The notes under the pieces are model-generated. The model did no database searches, was not told the origin of the DNA, and saw nothing but the letters and a program-made list of their open reading frames with translations. A program made the translations under genes and the position numbers. DNA of 64,000 nt from Thermoanaerobacterium sp. RBIITD (GTDB lineage: Bacteria > Bacillota > Thermoanaerobacteria > Thermoanaerobacterales > Thermoanaerobacteraceae): the NCBI RefSeq assembly GCF_900205865.1, contig NZ_LT906662.1:2927411-2991410 (forward strand). Reading direction: 5' to 3'. The first letter of the stretch is position 1; each line of letters opens with the position of its first letter. Positions 7,020 through 16,904 of this stretch are shown one piece after another.

Positions 7020-8765
7020 ATGGATAAGGTGCGATTAACGATAGATGGAATACCTGTTGAAGTTCCTTCTAACTATACAGTTTTGCAAGCTGCCAAAATG
7101 GCAAATATTGATATACCAACACTTTGTTATTTGGAAGGAATAAATGAAATTGGTGCATGTCGTGTATGTATTGTCGAAATAAAAGGCGTTAAAAATTTAC
7201 AAGCATCATGTGTATATCCTGTAAGTAATGGAATGGAGGTTTTTACGAATACACCGCGTGTAAGAGAAGCAAGGCGTGCGAACGTTGAGCTCATTCTATC
7301 TGCACATGATAGAAGCTGTCTTACATGTGAAAGAAATAGAAACTGTGAATTACAAGCTCTAAGCGAAAAACTCGGTATTAATGAAATTAGATTTACTGGT
7401 GAAAATATAAAATATCCAAAGGATGATTTATCACCATCAATAGTTAGAGACCCAAATAAATGTATTCTGTGCAGAAGATGTGTTTCTACATGTTCAAATG
7501 TTCAAAATGTATTTGCAATAGGAATGGTTAATAGAGGATTTAAAACTATAGTTGCACCGGTGTTTGGCAGAAGCTTAAATGAATCACCTTGTATAAGCTG
7601 CGGTCAATGTATTGAAGTATGTCCGGTTGGTGCTATATATGAAAAAGATCATATTAACAGAGTTTATGATGCACTATATGATGGCAAAAAATACGTCGTA
7701 GTACAAACAGCTCCTGCTGTGAGGGTTGCGCTTGGTGAAGAATTTGGTTTACCATATGGAACAATAGTAACGGGAAAGATGGTTTCAGCATTAAAAAGAT
7801 TAGGATTTGACAGCGTTTTTGATACTGATTTTGCCGCAGACCTAACTATAATGGAGGAAGGCAACGAATTACTCCAAAGGATTAATAATGGTGGTAAACT
7901 TCCGATGATTACATCATGCAGCCCAGGTTGGATAAATTATTGTGAGAGATATTATCCAGAATTTATAGAAAATCTTTCTACGTGTAAATCGCCACATATG
8001 ATGATGGGTGCTCTAATAAAAAGTTATTTTGCTGAAAAGAAAGGTCTTAATCCAAAAGATATATATGTAGTATCGGTTATGCCGTGTACGGCGAAAAAAT
8101 ATGAGATAGATAGACCCGAAATGGAATCGGATGGTATTAAGGATGTTGATGCAGTTCTGACGACAAGAGAATTGGCACGCATGATTAAACAGTCCGGGAT
8201 TGAATTCAATAAACTGCCAGATGAGGATTTCGACAATCCGCTTGGGGAATCAACAGGTGCGGCCGTAATATTTGGTGCAACGGGTGGTGTTATGGAGGCA
8301 GCGCTTAGGACTGTTGCAGATGTAGTAGAAGGGCGCGATTTAGAAAATATTGATTTTAGTGAAGTAAGAGGATTTGAAGGGATTAGAGAAGCATCCATAA
8401 AGATTGGTGGAAAAGATATTAAAGTTGCAATAGCTAATGGTACAGGGAATGCAAAAAAACTCTTAGATAAAGTAAAAAACGGCGAAGCCGAATATCATTT
8501 TATTGAAGTTATGGGTTGCCCAGGTGGATGCATTATGGGTGGTGGTCAACCGATACACAATCCTAATAAAAATCATGAAGTTAGGATTGCGAGAGCAAAA
8601 GCTATATATGAGGCTGATCGGAACTTACCCATAAGGAAATCCCATAAAAACCCGATGATAATAAAGATTTATGAAGAATATCTTAGCACACCACTGAGTG
8701 AAAAATCCCACCATCTCCTCCATACAAGCTATTCTAAAAAAGAATTATATCCTTTAAGTAAATAG
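7020..8765 (+). CDS. hydA: [FeFe]-hydrogenase catalytic subunit HydA
   Basis: A 581-residue group A hydrogenase. The N-terminus holds a plant-type [2Fe-2S] domain (CRVCIVEI region), a His/Cys [4Fe-4S] site (HDRSCLTCERNRNCEL) and two [4Fe-4S] sites (CILCRRCVSTC, CISCGQCIEVCPVGA). The H-cluster motifs follow: L1 reads TSCSPGW, L2 MPCTAKKYE and L3 MGCPGGCIMGGGQP. L1 differs from the textbook TSCCPGW at the second Cys. The C-terminal tail of about 60 residues follows the small-subunit-like region. It is the last gene of the operon and is closed by a hairpin terminator. It should make H2 from NADH, with or without ferredoxin, as a route to dispose of reductant in fermentation. Confidence 0.95.
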   Translation: MDKVRLTIDGIPVEVPSNYTVLQAAKMANIDIPTLCYLEGINEIGACRVCIVEIKGVKNLQASCVYPVSNGMEVFTNTPRVREARRANVELILSAHDRSCLTCERNRNCELQALSEKLGINEIRFTGENIKYPKDDLSPSIVRDPNKCILCRRCVSTCSNVQNVFAIGMVNRGFKTIVAPVFGRSLNESPCISCGQCIEVCPVGAIYEKDHINRVYDALYDGKKYVVVQTAPAVRVALGEEFGLPYGTIVTGKMVSALKRLGFDSVFDTDFAADLTIMEEGNELLQRINNGGKLPMITSCSPGWINYCERYYPEFIENLSTCKSPHMMMGALIKSYFAEKKGLNPKDIYVVSVMPCTAKKYEIDRPEMESDGIKDVDAVLTTRELARMIKQSGIEFNKLPDEDFDNPLGESTGAAVIFGATGGVMEAALRTVADVVEGRDLENIDFSEVRGFEGIREASIKIGGKDIKVAIANGTGNAKKLLDKVKNGEAEYHFIEVMGCPGGCIMGGGQPIHNPNKNHEVRIARAKAIYEADRNLPIRKSHKNPMIIKIYEEYLSTPLSEKSHHLLHTSYSKKELYPLSK

Positions 8766-8773
8766 AATAATTT

Positions 8774-8815
8774 AGTCCCCATAGTAAATGCTGTGGGGAC
8801 TTTGATTGTATTTCC
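8774..8815 (+). terminator. Terminator of the hydrogenase operon
   Basis: An 8-bp stem AGTCCCCA (8774-8781) / TGGGGACT (8794-8801) with a 12-nt loop is followed by a T-rich tail, 8 nt after the hydA stop codon. Confidence 0.8.
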
Positions 8816-8937
8816 ATAAATAACTTATTAAAAAAAGATTAGTTTGTGTCGAAATATATATTATTTATGATATAATTAAAAGGAAAAGTCTTAAATCTCG
8901 ATGAAAGTGAGAAAATATAATTTAAAGGAGTGGGAGA

Positions 8938-9189
8938 ATGAGAAGGAGCAAAGGCCCATGGACACTGGTATTTTTGCTGGTTGTTGGGCTAATACTTGGT
9001 GGCTTTGTAGGTGATTATCTTGCAAAATATGTAAGCCAGTTATCATACCAGCAAATAATAGGAATGAATAGTCCTATAAGCTTGGACCTTAATTTCATAA
9101 GGTTATCCTTTATGATTGCATTCAAGGTCAATATCGGGACTGTTGTAGGACTTATTGCTGCAATATATATGTTTTATAAGATAAAATAA
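8938..9189 (+). CDS. DUF4321-type small membrane protein
   Basis: An 83-residue protein with two hydrophobic segments (TLVFLLVVGLILGGFVG near residue 9 and NIGTVVGLIAAIYMFY near 62). The opening MRRSKGPWTLVFLLVVG is what I associate with the DUF4321 family that sits just upstream of maf in clostridia. The ribosome site AAAGGAGTG lies 5 nt before ATG 8938. A TATAAT box at 8871-8876 is a plausible -10 element, but no good -35 is seen. It is the first gene of the maf-radC-mreB run. No function is known. Confidence 0.72.
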   Translation: MRRSKGPWTLVFLLVVGLILGGFVGDYLAKYVSQLSYQQIIGMNSPISLDLNFIRLSFMIAFKVNIGTVVGLIAAIYMFYKIK

Positions 9190-9226
9190 AAAGCGTAAGT
9201 GCGGCACTGCGAAAGGAAAGTATAAG

Positions 9227-9802
9227 ATGAAGATTATTCTTGCATCAAAATCTCCAAGGAGACGTGAATTGTTGTCTGGTATAGGCCTCGATTTTGATAT
9301 AATTGGAAGTAATATAGATGAAATAACAGATGAGGTAAAACCGGAGAATATTGTTATGGATTTGTCAAAGAAAAAAGCCGAAGACGTAGCAAAGGGTGCT
9401 GATTCAGATTCAATCGTCATTGGTGCGGATACTATTGTTGTTATTGATGGGGAAATACTCGGTAAGCCTAAGGATAGACTTGATGCATATAATATGTTAA
9501 AAAAGTTGTGCGGAAGATGGCATAAAGTCTATACAGGAATTACCGTTATTAATACAAAAGATTTTAAAGTTGTATCAGATTTTGAATCAACTGATGTACT
9601 TATGAAAAATCTCAATGATGATATGATATATCGATACATTGATAAGGGTGAAAGTTATGATAAAGCGGGTTCATATGCTATTCAAGGATATGGATCACTT
9701 ATTGTCGAAAAAATAAATGGTGATTATTTTAATGTAGTAGGATTGCCAATTACAAAATTATCTGATATCCTTTTAAAAGAATTTAAAATAAACCTGCTTT
9801 AA
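9227..9802 (+). CDS. maf: Maf family nucleotide pyrophosphatase
   Basis: A 191-residue Maf protein, a house-cleaning enzyme that hydrolyses dTTP, UTP or modified nucleotides to monophosphates and that blocks septation when overproduced. Seen motifs are the opening LASKSPRRRELLSGIGLDF, the central GADTIVVIDGEILGKPKD, GRWHKVYTGI, and YAIQGYGSLIVEKINGDYFN near the end, all in family order and at the normal length. The ribosome site is GAAAGGAAAG ahead of ATG 9227. It lies 12 nt before radC in a conserved maf-radC-mreBCD order, which is why it was once linked with cell shape and septation. Confidence 0.95.
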   Translation: MKIILASKSPRRRELLSGIGLDFDIIGSNIDEITDEVKPENIVMDLSKKKAEDVAKGADSDSIVIGADTIVVIDGEILGKPKDRLDAYNMLKKLCGRWHKVYTGITVINTKDFKVVSDFESTDVLMKNLNDDMIYRYIDKGESYDKAGSYAIQGYGSLIVEKINGDYFNVVGLPITKLSDILLKEFKINLL

Positions 9803-9814
9803 GGGGGAAAAAGA

Positions 9815-10519
9815 ATGGGAGAGGAATCAAGCTTTACTATAAAAGATTTGCCTGAAGATGATAGGCCACGAGAAAGGCTTGTTAAATATGGTTCATCTGT
9901 ATTGTCAAATGCAGAACTAATGGCTATAATTATAGGGACGGGTAATAAAAATGAAAGCGCAATAATGCTTTCGCAAAGATTGCTTAGTGAAGGCCGCGGA
10001 CTTAAATATCTTATGGATACAGGAATAGAAAGGCTTTCAGAAATTAAAGGCATAGGTGTAGCGAAAGCTGCAAAATTAAAGGCCGCTATAGAGCTTGGAA
10101 GGAGATTGGCTCTTTCAGGGTATAATGATAGTTATGTTATAAGGAAGCCTGATGATGTAATAAGTTTATTGATGGATGAAATGAGGTATCTTAATAAAGA
10201 ATATTTTAAAGTGGTCATGCTTAATGTGAAGAATAAAGTTATTGCAGTCGATACTATTTCAATAGGAAGTTTAAATACTTCTATCGTTCATCCGAGAGAG
10301 GTTTTTAAAGCTGCTATTGAGAGGTCAGCATCTTCGATAATTTTAGTTCATAATCATCCAAGCGGCGATCCAAATCCAAGCAAAGAAGATATTGATGTAT
10401 CAAATAGGATTCATAAAAGCGGAAATATATTGGGGATAAAAGTGTTGGATCATATTATTATAGGTGATGGCATAGGTGTAAGTTTGAAAGAAAAAGGATA
10501 TTATGATTTTGATGAATAA
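9815..10519 (+). CDS. radC: RadC/MPN family protein
   Basis: A 234-residue RadC-family protein. The N-terminal third has a helix-hairpin-helix ([20 protein letters not shown]), and the C-terminal half is a JAB1/MPN metal-binding domain with the signature [16 protein letters not shown]. The old annotation 'DNA repair protein' is not well supported; the MPN motif suggests a zinc metallohydrolase or a scaffold. The start ATG 9815 has AAGGGGG 7 nt upstream. The gene overlaps a spurious upstream extension of mreB; the actual mreB start is 19 nt after the radC stop. Length and motifs are normal. Confidence 0.93.
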   Translation: MGEESSFTIKDLPEDDRPRERLVKYGSSVLSNAELMAIIIGTGNKNESAIMLSQRLLSEGRGLKYLMDTGIERLSEIKGIGVAKAAKLKAAIELGRRLALSGYNDSYVIRKPDDVISLLMDEMRYLNKEYFKVVMLNVKNKVIAVDTISIGSLNTSIVHPREVFKAAIERSASSIILVHNHPSGDPNPSKEDIDVSNRIHKSGNILGIKVLDHIIIGDGIGVSLKEKGYYDFDE

Positions 10520-10538
10520 GGAAGGAGTTAAAGTTATA

Positions 10539-11561
10539 ATGAAAGGATTTTCGAGAGATATAGGTATTGATCTTGGGACAGCAACAACACTTGTTTATGT
10601 ACAAGGTAAAGGTATAGTATTAAGGGAACCGTCAGTTGTTGCTATAAAAAATGACACACATACGGTTCTTGCAGTTGGTGAAGAAGCTAAAAAGATGGTT
10701 GGTAGAACCCCAGGTAATATAGTTGCTATAAGACCAATGAGAGATGGTGTTATAGCTGATTTTGATATAACGAAAATGATGCTTGATCATTTTATAGGCA
10801 AGGTAAATCCGAGAAAGGGTTTATTTAGGCCACGAGTTATTGTTGGTATTCCTTCTGGCGTAACAGAAGTAGAAAAAAGAGCAGTAATAGAAGCAGCGTT
10901 TCAAGCAGGTGCTAAAGAGGCTCATACAGTAGAAGAACCAATGGCTGCTGCAATTGGTGCAGGTTTACCTGTCGAAGAACCAACTGGAAGCATGGTTGTT
11001 GATATAGGTGGCGGCACGACTGATGTAGCCATAATTTCTCTTGGCGGTATAGTTACAAGCAAGTCGCTGAGAATTGGTGGAGATGAGATGGATGAGGCTA
11101 TTATAAACTATATCAAGAGAGAATATAATCTTATGATTGGTGAAAGGACAGCAGAAGAAGTAAAGATTCAGATAGGATCTGCATTTCCTAAGGCAAAAGA
11201 AGAGACAATGGATATTAGAGGAAGAGATTTAGTGTCTGGCCTCCCAAAAACCCTAAAAATTACTTCAACAGAAATACTTGAGGCACTAAAAGATCCTGTA
11301 TCAAGCATACTAGACGCTATCAAAATGACACTTGAAAAGACACCACCGGAATTAGCTGCTGATATAATGGATAGAGGAATAATGTTAACAGGTGGTGGTG
11401 CATTATTAAGCGGTATAGATAGACTTATAAGACAAGAAACGGGAATGCCAATTCAAATAGCTGATCAACCATTGGATTGTGTGGCATTAGGTACGGGTAA
11501 AATATTAGAAGAAAGTTCGTTATTTAAAAGAGTTTTAAGCCCTATAAATAAGCTAAATTGA
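10539..11561 (+). CDS. mreB: Rod-shape actin-like protein MreB
   Basis: A 340-residue MreB when started at ATG 10539, with GGAAGGAGTT upstream; an in-frame ATG at 10503 inside radC has no ribosome site. Actin-fold motifs are phosphate-1 ([18 protein letters not shown]), connect and phosphate-2 ([19 protein letters not shown]), and the adenosine loop ([17 protein letters not shown]). MreB forms short membrane-bound filaments that steer the elongation machinery (RodA/PBP2) along the lateral wall. Here it is followed directly by mreC, mreD and the PBP2 gene, so the elongasome genes form one operon. Confidence 0.97.
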   Translation: MKGFSRDIGIDLGTATTLVYVQGKGIVLREPSVVAIKNDTHTVLAVGEEAKKMVGRTPGNIVAIRPMRDGVIADFDITKMMLDHFIGKVNPRKGLFRPRVIVGIPSGVTEVEKRAVIEAAFQAGAKEAHTVEEPMAAAIGAGLPVEEPTGSMVVDIGGGTTDVAIISLGGIVTSKSLRIGGDEMDEAIINYIKREYNLMIGERTAEEVKIQIGSAFPKAKEETMDIRGRDLVSGLPKTLKITSTEILEALKDPVSSILDAIKMTLEKTPPELAADIMDRGIMLTGGGALLSGIDRLIRQETGMPIQIADQPLDCVALGTGKILEESSLFKRVLSPINKLN

Positions 11562-11574
11562 GAGGAGTGGGAAA

Positions 11575-12405
11575 GTGCCACGATTTCTAAAAAATAAACA
11601 ATTCGTATTAGTAGTAATAATAGCCGTGGCACTTATTTCTGCCATGGCATATACCTATGGTGGTGGACGGGATATAACATCTATTGAATCAACTATAGGT
11701 GGTGTTTTATCTCCAGTACAAAAAGTATTCTATTCCATAGGTAATAATGTATCAAATTTTTTTGTATCTATAAGAGAAATTGGTACATTACGAGTTAAAA
11801 ATGCTTCCCTTGAAAATGAAATAGTTAAATTAAAAAAAGATAATATAAAGTTACAAGAATATATAAGCGAAAATGACAGACTAAGAAACATCTTAAATTT
11901 TAAAGATAATAATATTGATATAACTACTAAACCAGCAAATATTGTAAGTAAGAATCCTGGAAATTGGTTTAATACATTTAATATAGATATAGGTTCAGAT
12001 AATGGTGTTAAACCAAAAATGGCCGTTCTTGATGAAAAAGGAAATATGGTAGGCACTGTTACAGACGTAGGGAAAAATTGGTCAAAAGTTTTATCTATAA
12101 TTGATGTAGACAGTTCCGTAAGTGCGATTGATGTAAAAACTCGTGACAATGGTATCATAAGAGGGGATTCTAATGGTAACCTTACAATGATTTACATTCC
12201 TGCTGATTCCAAAATTAGCAAGGGTGATGTAATTACTACATCTGATATGAGTATTTTCCCAAAGGGACTTATAATCGGGATAGTTGAAAAAGTAGAAAAG
12301 CAAGAAGGCTCACTTTTAAAACAAGCGATAATTAAACCTGAGGCTGATTTTGAAAGGCTCGAATTTGTGCAAGTTGTTACAAATATGAAAACTACGGGGA
12401 AGTAG
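11575..12405 (+). CDS. mreC: Rod-shape protein MreC
   Basis: A 276-residue MreC with GTG start 11575 (AGAGGAGTGGG upstream). An N-terminal transmembrane helix (FVLVVIIAVALISAMAYTYG) is followed by a coiled coil (LENEIVKLKKDNIKLQEYI) and a beta-barrel-rich extracytoplasmic part containing the family markers VVSKNPGNWFNTF-like (here IVSKNPGNWFNTFNIDIG), NGVKPKMAVLDEKGNMVGTV and DSSVSAID. It links MreB to PBP2 on the outer face. It follows mreB by 13 nt and precedes mreD by 5 nt. Confidence 0.95.
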   Translation: MPRFLKNKQFVLVVIIAVALISAMAYTYGGGRDITSIESTIGGVLSPVQKVFYSIGNNVSNFFVSIREIGTLRVKNASLENEIVKLKKDNIKLQEYISENDRLRNILNFKDNNIDITTKPANIVSKNPGNWFNTFNIDIGSDNGVKPKMAVLDEKGNMVGTVTDVGKNWSKVLSIIDVDSSVSAIDVKTRDNGIIRGDSNGNLTMIYIPADSKISKGDVITTSDMSIFPKGLIIGIVEKVEKQEGSLLKQAIIKPEADFERLEFVQVVTNMKTTGK

Positions 12406-12410
12406 AGATA

Positions 12411-12917
12411 ATGAAAAGTATATATAAATATTTATTAATTATATTAATGATAGTATTGCAGGCAACGGTATTTAGATATTTTGCTATATTAGGCGTTAAA
12501 CCTGATGTACTGCTAATATTAATTATATCTTTTGCACTCTTAAATGGCATTAACGAAGGGATTGTTTTAAGCCTGTTTGGAGGTCTTCTTGAAGATATAC
12601 TTTTTAATAATGCTATTGGTTTTGTAGCTATTTCCTTGTTGATAGTTGCTTATTTATCTGGATTGCTTGGCAAAAATGTTTTTAAAGAAAATACATTCGT
12701 TGCATTCGTATTTGTATTTTTAGGGACTATTCTTTACAATTTGATAATGGTATTTTCAATGCTCCTCATGAAGTATGAATTAAACCCTGCTTTATTATTT
12801 AATATAATAATAGTTCAAGCGGTTTATAATTCTATAATTACAATATTTGCTTACAGATATTTAGTTAAATTTAATAATTATATAAATAAGTCAAGAAAAT
12901 TTTTTTTTAAGATTTAA
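12411..12917 (+). CDS. mreD: Rod-shape membrane protein MreD
   Basis: A 168-residue, very hydrophobic protein with about five membrane helices, as usual for MreD. The segment GLLEDILFNNAIGFVAISL, a polar loop between helices, is the most typical part of the family, and KPDVLLILIISFALLNGINEG precedes it. Sequence conservation in MreD is low, so the call rests mainly on position between mreC and the PBP2 gene and on length and hydropathy. The start ATG 12411 has GTAGAGAT upstream, a modest ribosome site that suggests coupling with mreC. Confidence 0.9.
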   Translation: MKSIYKYLLIILMIVLQATVFRYFAILGVKPDVLLILIISFALLNGINEGIVLSLFGGLLEDILFNNAIGFVAISLLIVAYLSGLLGKNVFKENTFVAFVFVFLGTILYNLIMVFSMLLMKYELNPALLFNIIIVQAVYNSIITIFAYRYLVKFNNYINKSRKFFFKI

Positions 12918-12928
12918 AGGTGGTTAAA

Positions 12929-15265
12929 TTGAATGAGAGTTTAAAAAAAAGATTTAATGTGTTAGGCTGGATAATAGCAATTATTTTGATTTTACTTATT
13001 GCTAGACTCGTTTATCTACAGCTTATTAAAGGAGATTATTACAAAGAACAGTCTATTGGAAATGCAATAAGACCAATTACAATTACTGCTCCTCGTGGTG
13101 ATATTGTAGATAAAAACGGTGTAAAGCTTGCAACGAGTAGGCCAAGCTTTTCTATAGAGTTAATGAAAAGCGATGTCAAAAATGTTAATTTAAATGACGT
13201 TATATTAAAATTATTAAAAATACTCAATAGCAATAATGTTAAGTATAAAGATGATTTGCCTATATTTTTAGATAATCATAATATGCCATATTTTAATTTT
13301 CAAAATCCAGACGAAAGCAATGTCGATCAAGCTGTCCTCATGCAGAGGGAAAAACAATGGAAGAAAAACAACAATATAGAACAAACTGCTACAGCTGACG
13401 AAGCATGGAAAATGCTTATTGAGAAATTTAAAATATCTCCAAAATTATCTCCTCAGGAAATAAGAGGAATAATGGCCATTAGGCAATTAATGGTTGAGCA
13501 GGGATATACGCAATATAAACCCGTCGAAATAGCAGTTGATGCAAATCAGCAAACTGTCGCACAAATAGAGGAAAATCATTTAGACCTTCCGGGCATAATA
13601 ATAGATATCAAACCCATAAGGGTTTATCCTTTTAATACACTTTTATCACAAACCATTGGCTATATCGGCCGCATGAATCAAGAGGAATGGAAAAAATATA
13701 GTCAAGAAGGATATCAAATTTCTGACCTTGTTGGACATTATGGATTAGAAAGTTATCTAGAAAAATATTTAAGAGGTACAGATGGCAAACAACAAGTGGA
13801 AGTAGATAACTACGGAAGGTTAATCAAAAAATTAGATGAAATAAAACCGATACAAGGTAATACAGTATATTTGACAGTCGACGAAAAATTGCAGAAGGTA
13901 GCAGAAGATTCACTGCAAAGGACGATGGAAAGTATAAGGGCAAACAAAAGAGGGCCACACGGAGAGTATTTACCTGCAAATATTGGTGCTGCTGTAGTAA
14001 CAGACATAAACACAGGAAAGATATTAGCGCTTGCCAGCGTTCCTGGATATGATCCAAATATCTTTGCATCTGGTAGTCCTCCACAAAGCATAATCAATGA
14101 ATTATTTCGCCAGAGAAATGCGACGATTGACCCCAGTCCAATTTTTAATTATGCAATACAAGGTACTGCACCACCTGGTTCAACATTTAAAATGGTTACT
14201 GCACTTGCTGCTTTGGAGTCTGGTGTAACAACAGTTAACGAAAAATATGATGATCCAGGGATATATGCTCCTACAGGACAAGAAAACTGGCTTTTTGGTG
14301 AATATGGGCAAAGACAAGGTCCTGTTAATGTGTCTGATGCGATAAAATACTCTACAGATACTTATTTCTATGAGATGAGTAGAAGAATGGGTATTGATAA
14401 AATTTACGAATATGCACATAAGCTTGGACTTGATCAAAAAACCGGAATAGAATTATATGAAACACAAGGAATAATCGCAAATCCGCAGTTTAAGAAAGAC
14501 TATAATTTAGCAATTTTAAAATCTATGGTTAAGACGGATAAAAACCCAAATGGAAAAATAACACAGGATCAATATGACAAAATAGTTGCGTTAATAGACA
14601 AAGGGAATTTCAGCGATTATAAGACATTCTTAGAATTGAAAAAGATGGGTATAACCAATTCGAAATTACAAATGGATATATGGAGAATCATGGATGGAAC
14701 AAGATGGACTTTGGTAGATACAACAAATGCTTCAATAGGTCAAGGCAGTAATCAATTTACACCGATAGAAATTGCAAGCTATCTGTCTACACTTTTAAAC
14801 GGTGGAACGAGATATAGAATGCATTTAGTTGATAAAATAGTTTCACCGGATGGGAAAATTGTAGAGGAAGTAAATCCGGAGGTACTTGATAAGATTGACA
14901 TACCACAAAATTACCTTGATGCAATTAAGCTCGGAATGAAAGGAGCGACAGAAGAAGGTGGTACGGCAAGTGCTGCATTTGCTAATTTTCCTATAGAAGT
15001 TGGAGGAAAGACAGGGTCTGCTGAGGTAGGCTCCCATGGAAGCAAAATAATGCAAAACTACGGATGGTTTGTTGGATTTGCACCATATGACAAACCACAG
15101 ATTGTAGTAACGGCACTTATATATCAAGGTGGTTCAGGTGCATATACAGCACAAGTTGCGAGAGACATTATGGATGCTTACTTTGGCTTTAACAATCCTA
15201 ACAATCAAACACAAAATCAGAATCAACCTAAAAACAATGTACAAGGGCAAAATAATGGTCATTGA
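12929..15265 (+). CDS. mrdA: Penicillin-binding protein 2 (elongasome transpeptidase)
   Basis: A class B PBP of 778 residues from TTG 12929, which has AAAGGTGG 5 nt upstream; GTG 12920 overlaps that site and is unlikely. One N-terminal membrane anchor (IIAILILLIARLVYLQLI) is followed by a dimerisation domain (TITAPRGDIVDKNGVKLA) and the transpeptidase domain. Active-site motifs are SxxK (GSTFKM), SxD (STDTYFYE) and KTG (GGKTGSAEV). An insert of about 100 residues around residues 85-190 makes it longer than the E. coli protein, as I would expect in clostridia. The tail is Asn/Gln-rich. It crosslinks lateral wall peptidoglycan together with RodA. Confidence 0.94.
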   Translation: MNESLKKRFNVLGWIIAIILILLIARLVYLQLIKGDYYKEQSIGNAIRPITITAPRGDIVDKNGVKLATSRPSFSIELMKSDVKNVNLNDVILKLLKILNSNNVKYKDDLPIFLDNHNMPYFNFQNPDESNVDQAVLMQREKQWKKNNNIEQTATADEAWKMLIEKFKISPKLSPQEIRGIMAIRQLMVEQGYTQYKPVEIAVDANQQTVAQIEENHLDLPGIIIDIKPIRVYPFNTLLSQTIGYIGRMNQEEWKKYSQEGYQISDLVGHYGLESYLEKYLRGTDGKQQVEVDNYGRLIKKLDEIKPIQGNTVYLTVDEKLQKVAEDSLQRTMESIRANKRGPHGEYLPANIGAAVVTDINTGKILALASVPGYDPNIFASGSPPQSIINELFRQRNATIDPSPIFNYAIQGTAPPGSTFKMVTALAALESGVTTVNEKYDDPGIYAPTGQENWLFGEYGQRQGPVNVSDAIKYSTDTYFYEMSRRMGIDKIYEYAHKLGLDQKTGIELYETQGIIANPQFKKDYNLAILKSMVKTDKNPNGKITQDQYDKIVALIDKGNFSDYKTFLELKKMGITNSKLQMDIWRIMDGTRWTLVDTTNASIGQGSNQFTPIEIASYLSTLLNGGTRYRMHLVDKIVSPDGKIVEEVNPEVLDKIDIPQNYLDAIKLGMKGATEEGGTASAAFANFPIEVGGKTGSAEVGSHGSKIMQNYGWFVGFAPYDKPQIVVTALIYQGGSGAYTAQVARDIMDAYFGFNNPNNQTQNQNQPKNNVQGQNNGH

Positions 15266-15291
15266 GAATAATATTTCGACTTATTGACAAT

Positions 15292-15327
15292 AAAAGAGGG
15301 CATTTTTTATCCTCTTTTGTTTTTTTA
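15292..15327 (+). terminator. Terminator after the PBP2 gene
   Basis: An 8-bp stem AAAAGAGG (15292-15299) / CCTCTTTT (15311-15318) followed by G and seven T residues. It separates the mre-PBP2 operon from minCDE. Confidence 0.85.
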
Positions 15328-15394
15328 GAAGGAAAAATAAAAGTTATGGAGAATATTATAATTAGGACTAAGACTATAATGGGAGGGCCAAAAG

Positions 15395-16039
15395 ATGTTA
15401 GATGATTATGTGAAAATACATGGTTCTAAAGATGGCCTTGTGGTAATTGCCAGTGATATCACAGATATAGATACACTAAAAGAAAAAATTATAAATAGAA
15501 TTGAGCATTCAATTACATTTTTTAAAGGTGCTCAACTGACAGTTAAAGTACATAATCTTGATGTAGATGAGAGCAGTATTGAGGCATTAAAGGAGTTTAT
15601 TTTTGGCAAATATGGTGTTAATGTAAATATTAAAAAAATACAAGAAAGACGCCTTAAAAATGTAACAAAAGAGAATGCAATTTTTGAGGGTCTCGATGAA
15701 GGTATGACGAAATTCTTTAATGGAACTGTTAGGTCTGGACAGGTAGTAAAGTATTATGGAAATCTCATAATACTTGGTGACGTAAACCCCGGAAGCATCG
15801 TTCAAGCATCAGGAAATATCATTGTAATGGGTACTTTAAGGGGGATTGCACATGCTGGTATATCAGGAAATAATAGAGCAATAATTGCTGCATCAAAAAT
15901 ATGTGCTATGCAGCTTAGAATTGCTAATATTATATCAAGGTCACCCGATAATGATATTGAGGCGATGTATCCTGAAGTTGCATTAATTAAAAAGAATAAA
16001 ATTATAGTTAAGCCACTTTACTTATATGGTAAAATATAG
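15395..16039 (+). CDS. minC: Septum-site inhibitor MinC
   Basis: A 214-residue MinC. The N-terminal domain of about 100 residues binds FtsZ; the C-terminal right-handed beta-helix binds MinD and is seen in TVRSGQVVKYYGNLIILGDV, NPGSIVQASGNIIVMGTLRG and AHAGISGNNRAIIAASK, all diagnostic. GGGAGGG lies 7 nt before ATG 15395. TATAAT sequences at 15357-15362 and 15375-15380 could serve as -10 boxes, though the second is too close to the ribosome site and neither has a good -35. It blocks polar Z-ring formation when bound to MinD. Confidence 0.94.
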   Translation: MLDDYVKIHGSKDGLVVIASDITDIDTLKEKIINRIEHSITFFKGAQLTVKVHNLDVDESSIEALKEFIFGKYGVNVNIKKIQERRLKNVTKENAIFEGLDEGMTKFFNGTVRSGQVVKYYGNLIILGDVNPGSIVQASGNIIVMGTLRGIAHAGISGNNRAIIAASKICAMQLRIANIISRSPDNDIEAMYPEVALIKKNKIIVKPLYLYGKI

Positions 16040-16082
16040 TAAAATAGACAATAAAGAGAAACTAAGAAATGGAGTGAAGTAA

Positions 16083-16886
16083 ATGAGTGAGGTTATAGTA
16101 ATAACATCTGGTAAAGGTGGGGTAGGTAAAACAACAACAACAGCGAATATCGGTACATTCCTTTCAATGAAAGGTTTTAAAACCGTATTAGTTGATACTG
16201 ATATAGGATTGAGGAATCTTGATGTTGTCATGGGACTTGAAAATAGGATAGTATATGACCTTGTAGATGTAGTAGAGGGACAGTGCCGTTTAAAACAAGC
16301 TTTAATAAAGGATAAAAGATATGAAGGATTGTATCTTTTACCAGCTGCCCAAACAAGAGATAAAACTGCCGTTAATCCAGATCAAATGAGAAAAGTTACA
16401 GATGAGTTGCGGCAAGAGTTTGATTATATTCTTATTGATTGCCCCGCAGGTATAGAACAAGGCTTCAAAAATGCTATAGCTGGTGCTGATAGGGCTTTAG
16501 TGGTTACTACACCAGAAGTATCTGCTGTAAGAGATGCTGATAGGATTATAGGACTTCTTGAAGCGTCAGAAGTAAATAATCAGATGCTTGTTATAAATAG
16601 AATAAAAATGGATATGGTAAAGCGTGGAGATATGATGAATATTGAAGATATCATGGATATTCTTGCAATAGACTTATTAGGCGTTATACCAGATGATGAG
16701 AATATAGTTATATCTACTAATAAAGGTGAACCAATAGTTACAGATGAAAAATCACTTGCCGGACAAGCATACAGGAATTTAACACAAAGATTAGTTGGTG
16801 AAGATGTTCCTCTTATAAATCTTGATGTAAATAATGGTATATTAGAAAGATTAAAAAATTTATTTAAAATTTCTTCAAGTCGGTAA
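16083..16886 (+). CDS. minD: Septum-site ATPase MinD
   Basis: A 267-residue deviant-Walker ATPase with the P loop GKGGVGKTTTTANIG, switch I VDTDIGLRNLDVVMGLENR, and the Walker B-like IDCPAGIEQGFKNAIAGAD. The C-terminal amphipathic membrane-targeting helix is present as ILERLKNLFK. It recruits MinC to the membrane and is displaced by MinE. It lies 43 nt after minC, and minE begins 18 nt later. GGAGTGAAG upstream is the ribosome site. Confidence 0.97.
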   Translation: MSEVIVITSGKGGVGKTTTTANIGTFLSMKGFKTVLVDTDIGLRNLDVVMGLENRIVYDLVDVVEGQCRLKQALIKDKRYEGLYLLPAAQTRDKTAVNPDQMRKVTDELRQEFDYILIDCPAGIEQGFKNAIAGADRALVVTTPEVSAVRDADRIIGLLEASEVNNQMLVINRIKMDMVKRGDMMNIEDIMDILAIDLLGVIPDDENIVISTNKGEPIVTDEKSLAGQAYRNLTQRLVGEDVPLINLDVNNGILERLKNLFKISSSR

Positions 16887-16904
16887 TGTCAGGAGGTGTA
16901 TCAT

